Assembly (NCBI GenBank): GCA_003864495.1
Contig: ML133427.1
Location: 2,685,247 to 2,749,246, forward strand
Direction of reading: 5' to 3'
Source of the DNA: Nemopilema nomurai
Lineage: Eukaryota > Cnidaria > Scyphozoa > Rhizostomeae > Rhizostomatidae
DNA length: 64,000 nt
Positions 44,301 to 55,600 of this stretch are shown piece by piece. Positions within the stretch are counted from its first letter, which is position 1; each line of letters opens with the position of its first letter. Both the position numbers and the translations under genes were made by a program. The notes beneath the pieces are model-generated. The model saw nothing but the letters and a program-made list of their open reading frames with translations. It was not told where the DNA came from and searched no databases.

Positions 44301-46598
44301 AAAGCTGTACATTTTGTGTCGATAAATGACAACAAATGGATGCCGATTAAGCCGCCCGATGAATTCGAGGCGGAAACAATTTAAGACTTCAAAACATTCT
44401 TGGCTTTGCTGTTGTTTCCTTAAATTAAATCAAATACTGAACACTGATTATTGGGCAAGCAATCAATAAATAAGGAATGGGGGTAATACCCACCCTTGTA
44501 TGAGGAATTAAGCAACGGCCAGGGCCTACATTTTGAATAAATTAATTTCCCTTAGTTGCGACACTCTTAACGTTTTCGTTTCATAATGTTTAAAAGTGAT
44601 TCAAATGGATTAAATCGGAGTATTGCTTTGGCAGCTGGTGACCTAGAGACCACTTGAAACCGATTTACAAATTCTCTCTCCGTATATTGATGTGCAAACA
44701 AGTCCCTCCACCGCACTCTGAATGCCGCCTATGAAAGATTTGATGGGTGTATCCAGCCACCTGAACATGCCTGAATGTGAGATTATCATAAACGACATCG
44801 AATATTCTGTGCTGGAAATATCTGACAACTCTGCTTCAGCTAGCGAGGGAAAGTCGACTCGGAAATCGAAAGCGAAGTTTCCTGTAGTTCTGAGATTGTT
44901 ATGAAGTTCGAAGCGGAATGATGTTTTTAGCACAAATTACTGACAAAGCCTTGGCTGCTTTTATTCTTTGCACGACTCTGGTAAGACTAATTTACTCTTG
45001 ATTACGTCACGCCTTCGGCTGACTATACCAAATATCTTAATCAAGTTTACAGCTCTGGAGTGGTCATCAAATGTGACACTTTTTATCTCTAGCTGCTAGA
45101 TTGGGCCTGGACTCTGATTGCTTTTTCTGTGTTATCTAAAGCCGATTTCATGTATTTGTTGCGAACAGTACATTGTCGAATGCTACTTGTATGAATGGGC
45201 ACATTTTAATGCATTTTAATAGACGTAGGACATTTTTAGTTTGCGTTATGAAGTGACTCGCTGTTGTGCTATTAAAGTATACTGAGATTATTTATGAGCT
45301 AGAAGTAGATTCAGCTAAAGGCAATGAACTGAAGCCTTGAAGTGACAAGATCTTTTCCACTTTCTAAGTCCAACATTTATAGCAAGCTATCTGGCCCATT
45401 TAGTCCTCGCCATACTGCTGGCCCCAAAAGACAAGAACTTGCTGCGCATTGGTTGCCTTAACCTTACTCATTGCCGACGCAATAGTTACAGTAATCTTTT
45501 TCACGCGTAACCGTTTCTCGTAAGCTTTTCTTCCAAATAGGTATGTCTCAGTGGAAGACTCTTCTTTTTGTGTTGGCCTTTTCACGGGCCAGCTTACCTC
45601 TCCCCTGTACCTTTTTCGGTATTCTCCCATATCCAGTAGGTTTGGTACCTGTTTTCTTTCCGATATGTCTTTTCTTTCGGCTAACGTTCCAAACCAGTAG
45701 ATTCCCCTATCCAGCCGGCCTTTTTTGCCGGTATCTTCTCAACAAACACACACTGGTTTTAGGTACCACAGAAGAAAGGGACTGTATGCACTGACCCATA
45801 ATTTATCAAACTTTTTTTGCTAAATTTTGTTGACAAGATATACTTCGATGTGTTGGTTGACTTTTTTCATCTTTCTACAGTATAAGCAACAAATTTCTGG
45901 AACAAACATTATTTCTTAAAATTTAAACCTCAAAACACATTGCTTAGCCATTCAGAAACACTGCCTTTAGCCTAAAAGGATTGAATTTGAGGTCGAATGG
46001 TTTTCATGCAATTTGAATAGTTTGGTCATCTTGTCGGAAAAAGCAAGAGTTGGTTTAGTGACGTCATATTTCAGAAAACTTGATCACTATCGTTTAGATT
46101 GCATCACGGATTCCAACCCTGTGGTATTTCTTTTCTTAGCACAAAAAGCTCACTTTAATATTTTATATCGCTAATGTATCAGAGTTGAATCAATTGCCTT
46201 GAATTGGCCTTATCATATACAGCGTGTTATTTCTGATAAAGAGTTATCATCTAGCAACAGTAGAATAAAATAATAGAATAAAACTGGCAGGTTTTTCTAA
46301 ACACAGAGCTAGCTATCTTTAGAGCAGATTAATATAACAGTTTCAATTTCCTAATGTATATCATTTGTATTTTTATGTTTAATTAAAGACAGGGAAGCAA
46401 TCTCTGCGTTCCATCCTTCTGCCAATTAAAAACAGTCTTAAAGAACATTTCAACGATTTATTTGTTGAATTAATCCCCTTTTTTCGTAGATTTACGTCTC
46501 TGTTGATGGATTTTGCCCGCCAGCAGAAGGTAAAAGTCGTGTTATTTCTTATTTTTTTCACAGTTTTTTGGTCGATTTGTCTCATGGTGGCAAAATAA
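41354..46598 (+). CDS. Candidate two-exon gene for a 48-residue single-pass membrane microprotein
   Basis: Exon 1 (41354-41391) starts ATGGCGGGA in strong Kozak/YY1 context and encodes MAGESIQASIRH plus two bases before gtattt. Exon 2 (46490-46598) follows a strong acceptor (ccccttttttcgtag) in matching phase and encodes RFTSLLMDFARQQK, then a hydrophobic helix VKVVLFLIFFTVFWSICLMV and a stop. The spliced product has an amphipathic basic N-terminus and one C-terminal transmembrane segment, resembling small mitochondrial or ER membrane proteins, but no family is recognised. The intron is 5.1 kb and additional exons could lie inside it. The join rests on phase and splice consensus only. Confidence 0.4.
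41392..46489. other. 5-kb interval without a confident gene
   Basis: AT-rich sequence. Visible items are G-rich 'agggtgggggctta' units near 42.38-42.43 kb, an inverted repeat at 42740-42787, and a short plus-strand open frame at 44722-44904 (60 codons, Ser/Lys-rich end) whose antisense is also open, so it was not called as a gene. Upstream exons of the minus-strand START/MLLE gene may be hidden here. Confidence 0.4.
42740..42787. repeat. Short inverted repeat
   Basis: AGTGGTGGGG at 42740-42749 and CCCCACCACT at 42778-42787 are perfect 10-bp complements around a 28-bp spacer. It could be a hairpin or a decayed transposon end. Confidence 0.55.
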
Positions 46599-47836
46599 AT
46601 TGTAGGCAGTGGAGTGATGTGGAAATTGAATGGAATGGTTCTGTAATTTATATCGTTCTAGTATTAAAACTAAAAAAGATCACCAGAATGTATGTGCACA
46701 TGAAATGTAGACGTCATCGCATCTATGTCACAGCCTTCTTTCAGCGTTAAGCTGTAAGATGAAAATCTTTAAAGCAATTTGCAGCAAGACTTTAAAAGAA
46801 GCTCTTATTCCGACAAAAGTACAGATTCCTACGTCAATACACTACGTGTTCCCTTCGAGGTTGAGATTTATCGTTGCTGTTTACTGAGTCTCTCTAGAGT
46901 AGCAATAAGTCTAGATCCAAGTCTTATTGGACGCAGTGTCCCTAAAGACAGAGCCAGCCGGAAATTCATTGAAACAGAAGCCCCTAGGGCAGGCTAACTA
47001 GTCGAGTGGGAATTGGATACTTAAAATTAGAGCAAACGCTCAGCCTTGGATTGTTTAGGCCACAAGCTTGTTTCATAACTATTCCATTATTCAGAAGACA
47101 CCAATAGAGGCAGGTGGCTGCAGTGGGTTTCGGACACATCTAAATACTGACCTAGGCAACGGCTTTGCCAAGGTGCCAATCGCGTAGCAATGCTGCAGCG
47201 AGGTTTTCGTCTGAATCCCTTCCTGTCGTGGCAGCACCTGCAATCAAATTAGTTGGTCAGAAGCGACAGGTTGCTTGTGATTAATAAATCATGCTCTTTC
47301 ATGGGACCATGATTTTTCAAATTCTGTCTATTCTAATTAAAAACACCTTTGCGCATTTTGCAAATTGCCACGGTAACAAGTGAATGCAAGCAAGCCACTT
47401 CTGCTATGCTGTGGTCATCCATGTTGTTGTGTCGCAATTTGCGCTGTCAATTTCAGGCGGAAAGAGGCCCCTTTTCTCCCCATTGGCTCGACGGGTATTT
47501 TTTACGTCCCAAGTTAACATTGGGGGCACGATGACTTACTTAAAACGATATAAACAGGCAATAATGATTTTTAGTTGCTAAATAATGGGTATAAAAGAAT
47601 TGTTGCTACCAGGCTGTTGCCTGCAGTAAGATAGGTATTTTGCTCAAGGAAAGACACCCTGCTATGAAAAGACTTCTTTACCCCTCTGGATCAGCCCAGT
47701 GAGGTGTTTCAGATTGGAGCTGCTTTGCCAACGCAGCAGCTTTGGGCCCTCCAATTCAAGAGTGCGGACTCTTAGGACCACTGGACAATGGTTATGCCAG
47801 CTCCCTCTTCTATCGCGTTTTGTTGTTGTGTTGTAG
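46599..47836. other. Interval upstream of the first visible polycystin exon
   Basis: The signal-peptide exon and promoter of the polycystin-like gene are expected here but were not identified. One minus-strand exon-like segment (47152-47237) is listed separately. Confidence 0.35.
47152..47237 (-). other. Exon-like segment of unknown gene
   Basis: Flanked on the minus strand by a 'tttgattgcag' acceptor and a 'gtcagt' donor-like site. In one phase it encodes ATTGRDSDENLAAALLRDWH plus LGKAVA and stops exactly at the donor (TAG at 47152-47154), as a last coding exon would. A second phase is also open. No partner exon was found. Confidence 0.25.
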
Positions 47837-48054
47837 ATTCTCGCACCAATTCCTGTCACAAGACTTACGAATCTCTGGCGGATGGAAACATCACGAGGAA
47901 GCTAGACATATTCGCGGGCAAATTGAAGCCATCCCACTGCATTGCGCATTGCGGCTGTCTGAGCAAGACATACGCAGGCTTGGATCGTCATGGGCACTGC
48001 TTCTGTGGATCAGTGCAGGGTGCTGGTTGCAGCAATGCCACCGAGTGCCTCCGG
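47837..48054 (+). CDS. WSC-domain exon of the polycystin-like gene
   Basis: About 72 residues with eight cysteines (SCHKTYESLADGN, CIAHCGCLSK, YAGLDRHGHCFCG, GCSNATECLR), the WSC carbohydrate-binding pattern found near the N-terminus of polycystin-1. The acceptor is tgttgtag (phase 1) and the donor CGG|gtatgg (phase 0). An in-frame Met at 47788 precedes a Cys-rich hydrophobic run (SSIAFCCCVV) and might serve as a start if this is read without the splice, but that signal peptide would be poor. Confidence 0.75.
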
Positions 48055-49629
48055 GTATGGTATTCTGTTTTGCAGAAAGACTGCTCAAAATCGTGACTAA
48101 CTAGATATATGGATAACCTATGCAAAAATTCCAATTCAAAAATGAAGTTTATAGCATCGATCGCAAGGTCCTAGTAGAGTGACCAAGGTCCAGAGTTTTT
48201 CCAATCAAGTCCTTCTTGCAGTTGACGTCTTCTTTCAGTAAATGTCTTTCACCAGCGATGGCCTTCTTCCAGTAAATGATTTTCCCCAACCAAACTCTTC
48301 TTCCAGTAGTTGCCTTTTCCCAACTAAGCCCTTCTTCCAGTAAATGTCTTTTCCCAACCAAGCCCTTCTTCCAGTAAATGTCTTTTCCCAACCAAGCTGT
48401 TCTTCCAGTAAATGTCTTTTCCCAACCAAGCTGTTGTTCCAGTAAATGTATTTTCCCAACCAAGCTTTTCTTCCAGTAAATGTCTTTCACCAGCCATGCC
48501 CTTCTTCCAGTAAATGTCTTTTCCCAACCAAGCTGTTCTTCCAGTAAATGTCTTTTCCCAACCAAGCTGTTCTTCCAGTAAATGTCTTTCCCCAGCCATG
48601 CCCTTCTTCCAGTAAATGTCTTTCCCCAACCAAGCTGTTCTTCCAGTAAATGTCTTTCACCAGCCATGCCCTTCTTCCAGTAAATGTCTTTTCCCAACCA
48701 AGCTGTTCTTCCAGTAAATGTCTTTTCCCAACCAAGCTGTTCTTCCAGTAAATGTCTTTCACCAGCCATGCCCTTCTTCCAGTAAATGTCTTTCACCAGC
48801 CATGCCCGTCTTCCAGTAAATGTCTTTTCCCAACCAAGCCCTTCTTCCAGTAAATGCCTTTTCCCAACCAAGCTGTTCTTCCAGTAAATGTCTTTTCCCA
48901 ACCAAGCTGTTCTTCCAGTAAATGTCTTTCACCAGCCTGTTCTTCCAGTAAATATCTTTTACCAACTAAGCCCTTTTTCCAGTAAATTTCTTTTCCCAAC
49001 CAAGGTCTTCTTCCAGTAAATGTCTTTTTCCCAACCAAGCTCTTCTTCCAGTAAATGTCTTTTCCCAACCAAGCTCTTCTTCCAGAAGATGTCTTTTCCC
49101 AACTAAGTCCTTCTTCCAGCAAATGTCTTTTACCAACCAAGCTCTTCTTCCAGCTAACTAATTCCTGTCCAGGCCCTTCTTCCAGTAGATGTCTCTTCTA
49201 AAGCGAACTGGCTTATTCCCCTAGGTATACGCCACAACTGGAGTTCCCGCCTTCCAACTGGCATCTTTCCCAGCAAGATGGAGCTTTTCACCACAACATC
49301 CACAACAATCAACGGCCTTTCCAATATCATCGAGTTCGCTGTCGAAGTTGATGGGAAACTTTCCTACTTCTCCCCAAGCAGCGGGATGGTGTCTTTCGTT
49401 GAAACCGGCGAACGGAAGGCCTCCATGGAAGTGGAAGGTATGTCTCTTCTTGGTTTTGCTTCAAGTGACCTCTTCTTCAATGTCCAACCCGTTTTACCCG
49501 AACTTAGTGAATCTAAAAACTAGTAATTGAATGCAGGCCTACATTTGCAGTGCTGTGATAGTTTGTTTGCATGCCCACCTACATGGTTACATGCCCGAAA
49601 TCAACAATAAGGAAACTCTCCTTGGCCTA

Positions 49630-49660
<31 letters not shown>

Positions 49661-52600
49661 GGAAACTTTTCATTTTCAATTCAAGTAAAACTACAATTAC
49701 AAATTTCACTATTACAAAGGTAATTTGCAATTGGCTAGCCTGTGTTTACAAAGAAAAAGACTATTACAATAATAATGGAAACATTTCATTTTCAATTCAA
49801 CTTAAAATACAATTACAAACCTCACGATTACAAGGTAATTTGCAATAAAACAACAAAAGTTAAAAAGGAGGTAATTCCGGATTTGTCCATGGCTTATTTT
49901 TGCAACAAAATATGTTGTACGTAGTGCGGATGGCAATGTTGGAAAGTTTAGAAATGAGATACCGTTTTTGTTGCTGATCGATGGAGAGAGAGTCACACAT
50001 TTTGAAGAATGAATTGCAGGAATTGCCGAAAATGCCAAGAGAGCTCATAGAAAGATTCACAAAAGAGACACATTTGAACTTATAATATAATAATAATAAT
50101 AAAAATAATAATAATAATAGTAATAATAATAATAATGATAATACAGATATTTACAGAGGAATGCCCCAGTCACTCGAGAGTGCTTTTCACGAGGGTCCTC
50201 TAAAATAATAGAGCTTTTGTTGAGAAAATCTCAAACTTTTGCAAGAATAGATGATAATGGTCTTGATTGCTTGTAAGTTATGATGTTTTCCCACTGACCC
50301 GATTTTACCTCTTTACCACAAGCATTCACCCTTCTAATAATACCATTTGGTCCGTGGTCCACCGTGCGTGTGTCCATGGATCAAGGGTCTGCTTTGTTGA
50401 AAAAAGTTCTAGGTGTTATTATGAGCTATTTTTATAGTTATTTTAATGATTAGATTATTAAATCGTTGTTTAATTGAAATAAGTAGCTACTGACATTAAG
50501 AGCGCACACTGAAATGCAAAATTGTGTCCACTTTGTTGCGCTGATAGTTGATACAACCCGGCAACGGTCCGTCATATTGCCATTAGATGCAAGCCCGCCT
50601 GACCCTTTACTCCCCTATGTTGTTCCAGCAATATTTATTTTGTCACCCCTTCACTCTCTTAGCGTATTGGGGCTGCCGCACCCCTGACTACACCGTAAAC
50701 GTCTACTCCATGCTGAATGTGGACTTGCTCTGCCCCGTGGCCGTGCGGCCGTCGGAAGAGTTCTTCTGCACCGCGCGGTTCAACGAGGGCAGTGGGGTGC
50801 AGTCTCTTCAATGGAAACTGGACGGTGCTCCTAACGGAGCCGCCATCACGAATGTTGGAGGTGAGTTGAAAGAAATAAACTTCTACGGAAAGTGATTAGG
50901 TCATTATTGTCCCTTTTTCAGCTAGGTTTAATAGCTAAGCTTTGACCGATAGCAATATATATTTAGTAGTAGCAAATCTACATGACAAAGGTGGATGATG
51001 AAGTATTTTTCACTACTTTCCCACCTCAGAAATCGGTACTATGCAGCTGCTAATTATATTTCATCACAAACTTGTCTCCTCTTTGCACTTGCCCCAAAAG
51101 ACCAGAGAAAGGATCCCCACTCAAAATTCACCCTTGTTCATTCACCTTTCAATAACCTTTTTATCAGCGACAAGAATCTTTGCAGCCCCTGTGCCCCTCT
51201 TTGCCATTTGTTCAATTTCAACGTGCCTTTTTCAGAGCCACTCGTTTACGCTACTGGTGGAAACCTTACCGTCGATCGGTTTGAGTCCTTCAACAGATCC
51301 TTTGACTATTCTACTGGCGAAACGATCACTTTTGTGAATCTCAATTACGAATTCACCTCTGTTGGGAAAGTGCGAGCCTTTGAAGCACACTTTACAAAGC
51401 TAGGAGAAGTCAGGTTTCAGGTATGACATCATAAGTTTGACCAACGTGCGCAAATTTTCCCCGTTGCTCAAGCAAGGGTGTGTTTTCAGCTGGGTCTTAT
51501 GTCGCGTCCTGGTTAAGCCAGTTTATTTTCACATACCGTCCTATTTAATTGTTGAAAAAGGCGCAGCTCCTCCTAAGCTACTAACGGCTGCATGGCACCA
51601 GCTAAACTGCGCTTGCGCATTGGAGAATAATGAAAGTATACGTGCTTTGCAGTACTTAATATGTTTTGGATCGTTTGTTATAAGTTTATTTCTCTTCACA
51701 TTATTTTTGTTATTTTCCATTTCATGTGTTATTTTGCTCGCATCTCACTTTTATAAATATTTCACTTACTTCAACTTCAAGTTGTAGTGTAAATTTTCTC
51801 TGTAATTTGCAACTTTTTGTAATCCTCTGTTTGACTAGTGTTTCTGTTCACTTTCCCGTAAACCATTTTTTGATGATTGTTTGCGGCTTTAGATCTTCAA
51901 GCCGGTGTGCGACCAGAACTTTGCCGAAAAAACCTACTGCCACTCGGAAAGGAAGTGCGTAGCCAGCGGCTGCGGCACCCCGTCGAATCTGCCCGGCGAC
52001 CTCGAGTTCTTTCCGCCCGCATCGAAGCCCGTCTTCTGCCCGGATGTGGAGCGATTCAAACCGGACAACAACGACACTTGTCCCCAGCCCCCTACTGTCA
52101 CCACGCCACAAGCCGACTATATGTTGATGTACGAGTTCGCTGCCAACGTATCTCAAAAAGGTGACCAGCGCAATTCTTTCTCGCAGGTCTAAGAAGTAGG
52201 CCTAGCTTCTAGCCATGAATAAAGGGCCTTCCCATGAAAATTTTGTTTTAATGCCTGCATTTGATGTTCGTCATTGGTTTCTGTTTAGATAAGAGTTTGT
52301 GACTTCTTTATGAATCTGGGTAAAGCTCGTAATGGCGAGGTTGTAATTGCTAGCCTCGTTTAAGAAAGGCTGCCAATGCTGTCAATGATTGTGCATGATG
52401 CAACTCTCCTTGTCCATCACTGTCGTATTAGCAAATACAAAAGCACAGTCAGTTAGGTGAGACGATTTCAGTGCAAGATGAGATTTCACACCTCTTTTCT
52501 CATGAGATTTCACACCTCTTTTCTCATGAGATTTCACACTTCTTGTCTCATGAGATTTCAAACATCGTCTTTCTAGGAAATGTGGTGATCAAAGTACCAG

Positions 52601-55600
52601 ATGACAAGAACTTCCTTGTCTACCCCGGGTACGTACTCGGCTGGACCACCGGCTCAAACAACAATTCCGCTGACATTGGATTCTACTCCTACGATAACGC
52701 ATACGAAAAGATGTACCCGGAATACCTTTACAAGGAGTGCTACGAAAGAGTCGCGTCTAGTGTGTTCTCAAGGCACTTGCCCACGGCAGACATATTCCCC
52801 CATTATCACTTGATAAGAGCCCACACCATTAGCCCGGCCAACTACTTGAAGAAGGTGACATTGACGAACCTCGGTCAGCCGTACACGATCGGCATCACTG
52901 TAACGGCTGCCGAGTCATCGGTCTCGAAGTCGTTGGAAATAGCCGTAGAGACGGACATAACCGGTTTCACTTTGTCCGCAAGTGCCACGGATGTGTTCGT
53001 CGACACGGATGTCACGTTTACTGTTTCGTCGGTGAACACAGAAGTCGGCGTGTCATACCGCTTCTTCTTCGGCGAGACAGTCTTCAATGGCGCATTTGAT
53101 GTCACACAAAGCACGAAGACCATCAAGAAGCAGTTTGCTGTGCCTGGCATTTACAGTGTCATCTGCCGGGCGGCAAACAAACTCAATCACGTGGACAGGA
53201 ACATAACCGTCTACATCTTCAGCAGAATCGCCAAATTCACCTTCATAAAAGAGGTCGACCCGAAACCGACTGGCGAGGTCTCCATTTCCACCTTCAACAT
53301 CAGCGGCGGTGGAAACGCGACAGTGACCTACCTCCTTGGCGACAGCTCCGCCGCCCGAGTGTTGAATGTCACTTTGACGCCGCATTTTTTCGCCGAAATC
53401 GGATACAAGTATGCTTCACAGAACGACTACCTGATCGAGGTCGAAGCGAAAAACCCGCTGGAAACCAAAAACATAAATCAATACGCAACAGTGGAAAACA
53501 TCATAAATTCAGTAGTTATTACGGCGCCTGGGGTAGCGGCCACCAATGTCACCCATCCCCTCAGCATTCAGTCCAACACTGGCACAAACGTGACTTTTGT
53601 TTGGGACTGGGGTGATGACACCCCGAAGCTCAACAGCTCGGTCAACGTGAAAACGACCAGCCACAAGTATACTACGTACGGCAACCGCACCATAACGGTG
53701 TACGCCTTCAACCTGGTCAGCAATTTCACCACCACCCAGTTCATAGAGGTGCAGGATATAATCAAAGGCCTGAACTTCTCTCAGCAGGCCGGGTCCGTGT
53801 ACGCGATTTCCCCCACCAACGAATCCGCAGTGACAACAGTGTGGTTTGAAATGCTCCAAGGAACTGGTGTCGATATTTACGTAAACTGGGACTCAAGCGA
53901 TACGACGACCACCGTCCTGTCCACCAAGGCCTACGACAGAGACAGGGACAACGCTGCTGCCAAGTTCATTGGCCGTGCCACCCACAAGTATGCGACGGTG
54001 ACAGGACGTGCCAAGAATGTGACTGTGCATGCCAAAAACCAGGTCAGCAACATGTCAGTGCGGGCCATTTCGATCTACGAGACCCCGGTGACGGGGGGTA
54101 AGTATGTCTTCAAGCAACAGGACGACCCGGCGTCATACATTGAAGTGAATGAGACAGTGTGTTTCACAATGTTGCCAGACGCAGGAACCAACGTTCTGGT
54201 GAGGTAAGTGTAAAAACCTTCTTGTCTCGGGTGAAAATAGCAAGGAAATGCGACAAATGATTCGAATAGTGAAACAATTCTCACACAAATTTCAACAATT
54301 CTCTCAAAAAACAACAACACGCATTTTGCGATCAAACGAACAAAGCTCAGACAGTTTCGTATAGAGCTTGATAATCGAACGGGTTCAAAACGCACATTGA
54401 GTACAACAACGCTAAACAGTAAAACGCGGAACACCAACAATAATAAGCCAGAACAGATAACACAGAACATTACTGAAACAAAGGCGTGACAGTAAGCGCA
54501 TGACAATGGTTGCAAATTTTTCGTTAGCTGGGTTTCTAATAGTTTACAAAACGCCCTGAGACTGCTGCATTTGTCCGTTGTTAAGAAATTTCATCTTGAA
54601 TCAGGTACGACTTCAACGACACGGCATCCAGCCCGGTGACGACTGCGAACACAAGCATCTGCCACTCTTGGCCATACTGGCAACTGCCGATGCACACCAA
54701 GTTCCGGATCTACAACAACGTCAGCTCGGTGACGAAGGAGCTTTTCGTGAACGTGCAGCGGCCGGTTCACAACTTCACCACGCTCGCCATTAGCGGTGGC
54801 CCCGAGAACACAACCGAGCTGATGGAGTTGGTGCTCTCAGAGAAGACAGGGGATTTCTTCAATTGCTCATGGACCCTAAAAGACACCACCACTGTCAAGA
54901 AGAATTCGACCTACGCTGAGTTTTTGAGTGGCACTCACGTCAAACACCAGTTCGCCACCCCCGGCGTATACGATGTCTCGGTCGTCTGCGTCAACAGGCT
55001 TTATACTGCCAGTGCTCAAACCAACGTATCGTCGTACGTTCCCGTCACGGACTTCCAGTTTGCCGTTCTCTACGGCGGAGTGTGTGGCGCAAAGAAGTCC
55101 GCCGGTGACAAAGGCGACGGACCAGGTATGCGTTTACTTGGCGCATGTCCCTCTTGTCATCATTTTTTTCCAAGCATCTGACTTTTCACGTCGCTGGATG
55201 ATCCTAAAGCGACCAATCCTTATGCCTGGACCTTCACAACACTTCACATATAGTCTTTTCGACATATCTGCTTGAGTACCCAAAAAGCCACAAAAATTGG
55301 TCAGAAATGGCTCTTTTGCAATATTGCCGCATTAGGACCAGCCATTAAGTCATTTTGTAAGCAAGCAACCTCCCTGAAAGTATTTCAGGTCTCATGAAGA
55401 GATTTTTAAAACACTTTTTCGAACAAAGTTTGTAATTGTTTCTCTGCGTTCTTATATTCATTCTACGTTCTTTGTAGGTAAAAAGCTTTTTGCTCAATTA
55501 ATTTTGAAAGAGTAATGTAACGTAGGGTCCTTTGAAAAAGCCACTCTGTTGAAAGGCAACCCTCACTAATAATTTGAAAATGGATCAAGATGATTTAGAG

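Noticed and set aside
44643..44933. Open frames on both strands (96 and 60 codons)
   Set aside because: Both strands are open over the same bases, no recognisable domain and no good splice signals, so coding cannot be assigned.
45400..45630. 76-codon minus-strand basic frame
   Set aside because: No domain or splice-compatible neighbour; a plus-strand frame overlaps with equal openness.
47662..48104. Other frames overlapping the WSC exon (120, 65 and 65 codons)
   Set aside because: Only the frame with the cysteine pattern and CFCG motif fits a known domain; the others are shadows.
52875..53859. Minus-strand frames of 65-116 codons opposite the large PKD exon
   Set aside because: Antisense shadows of a GC-rich coding exon whose plus strand is clearly PKD-repeat sequence.
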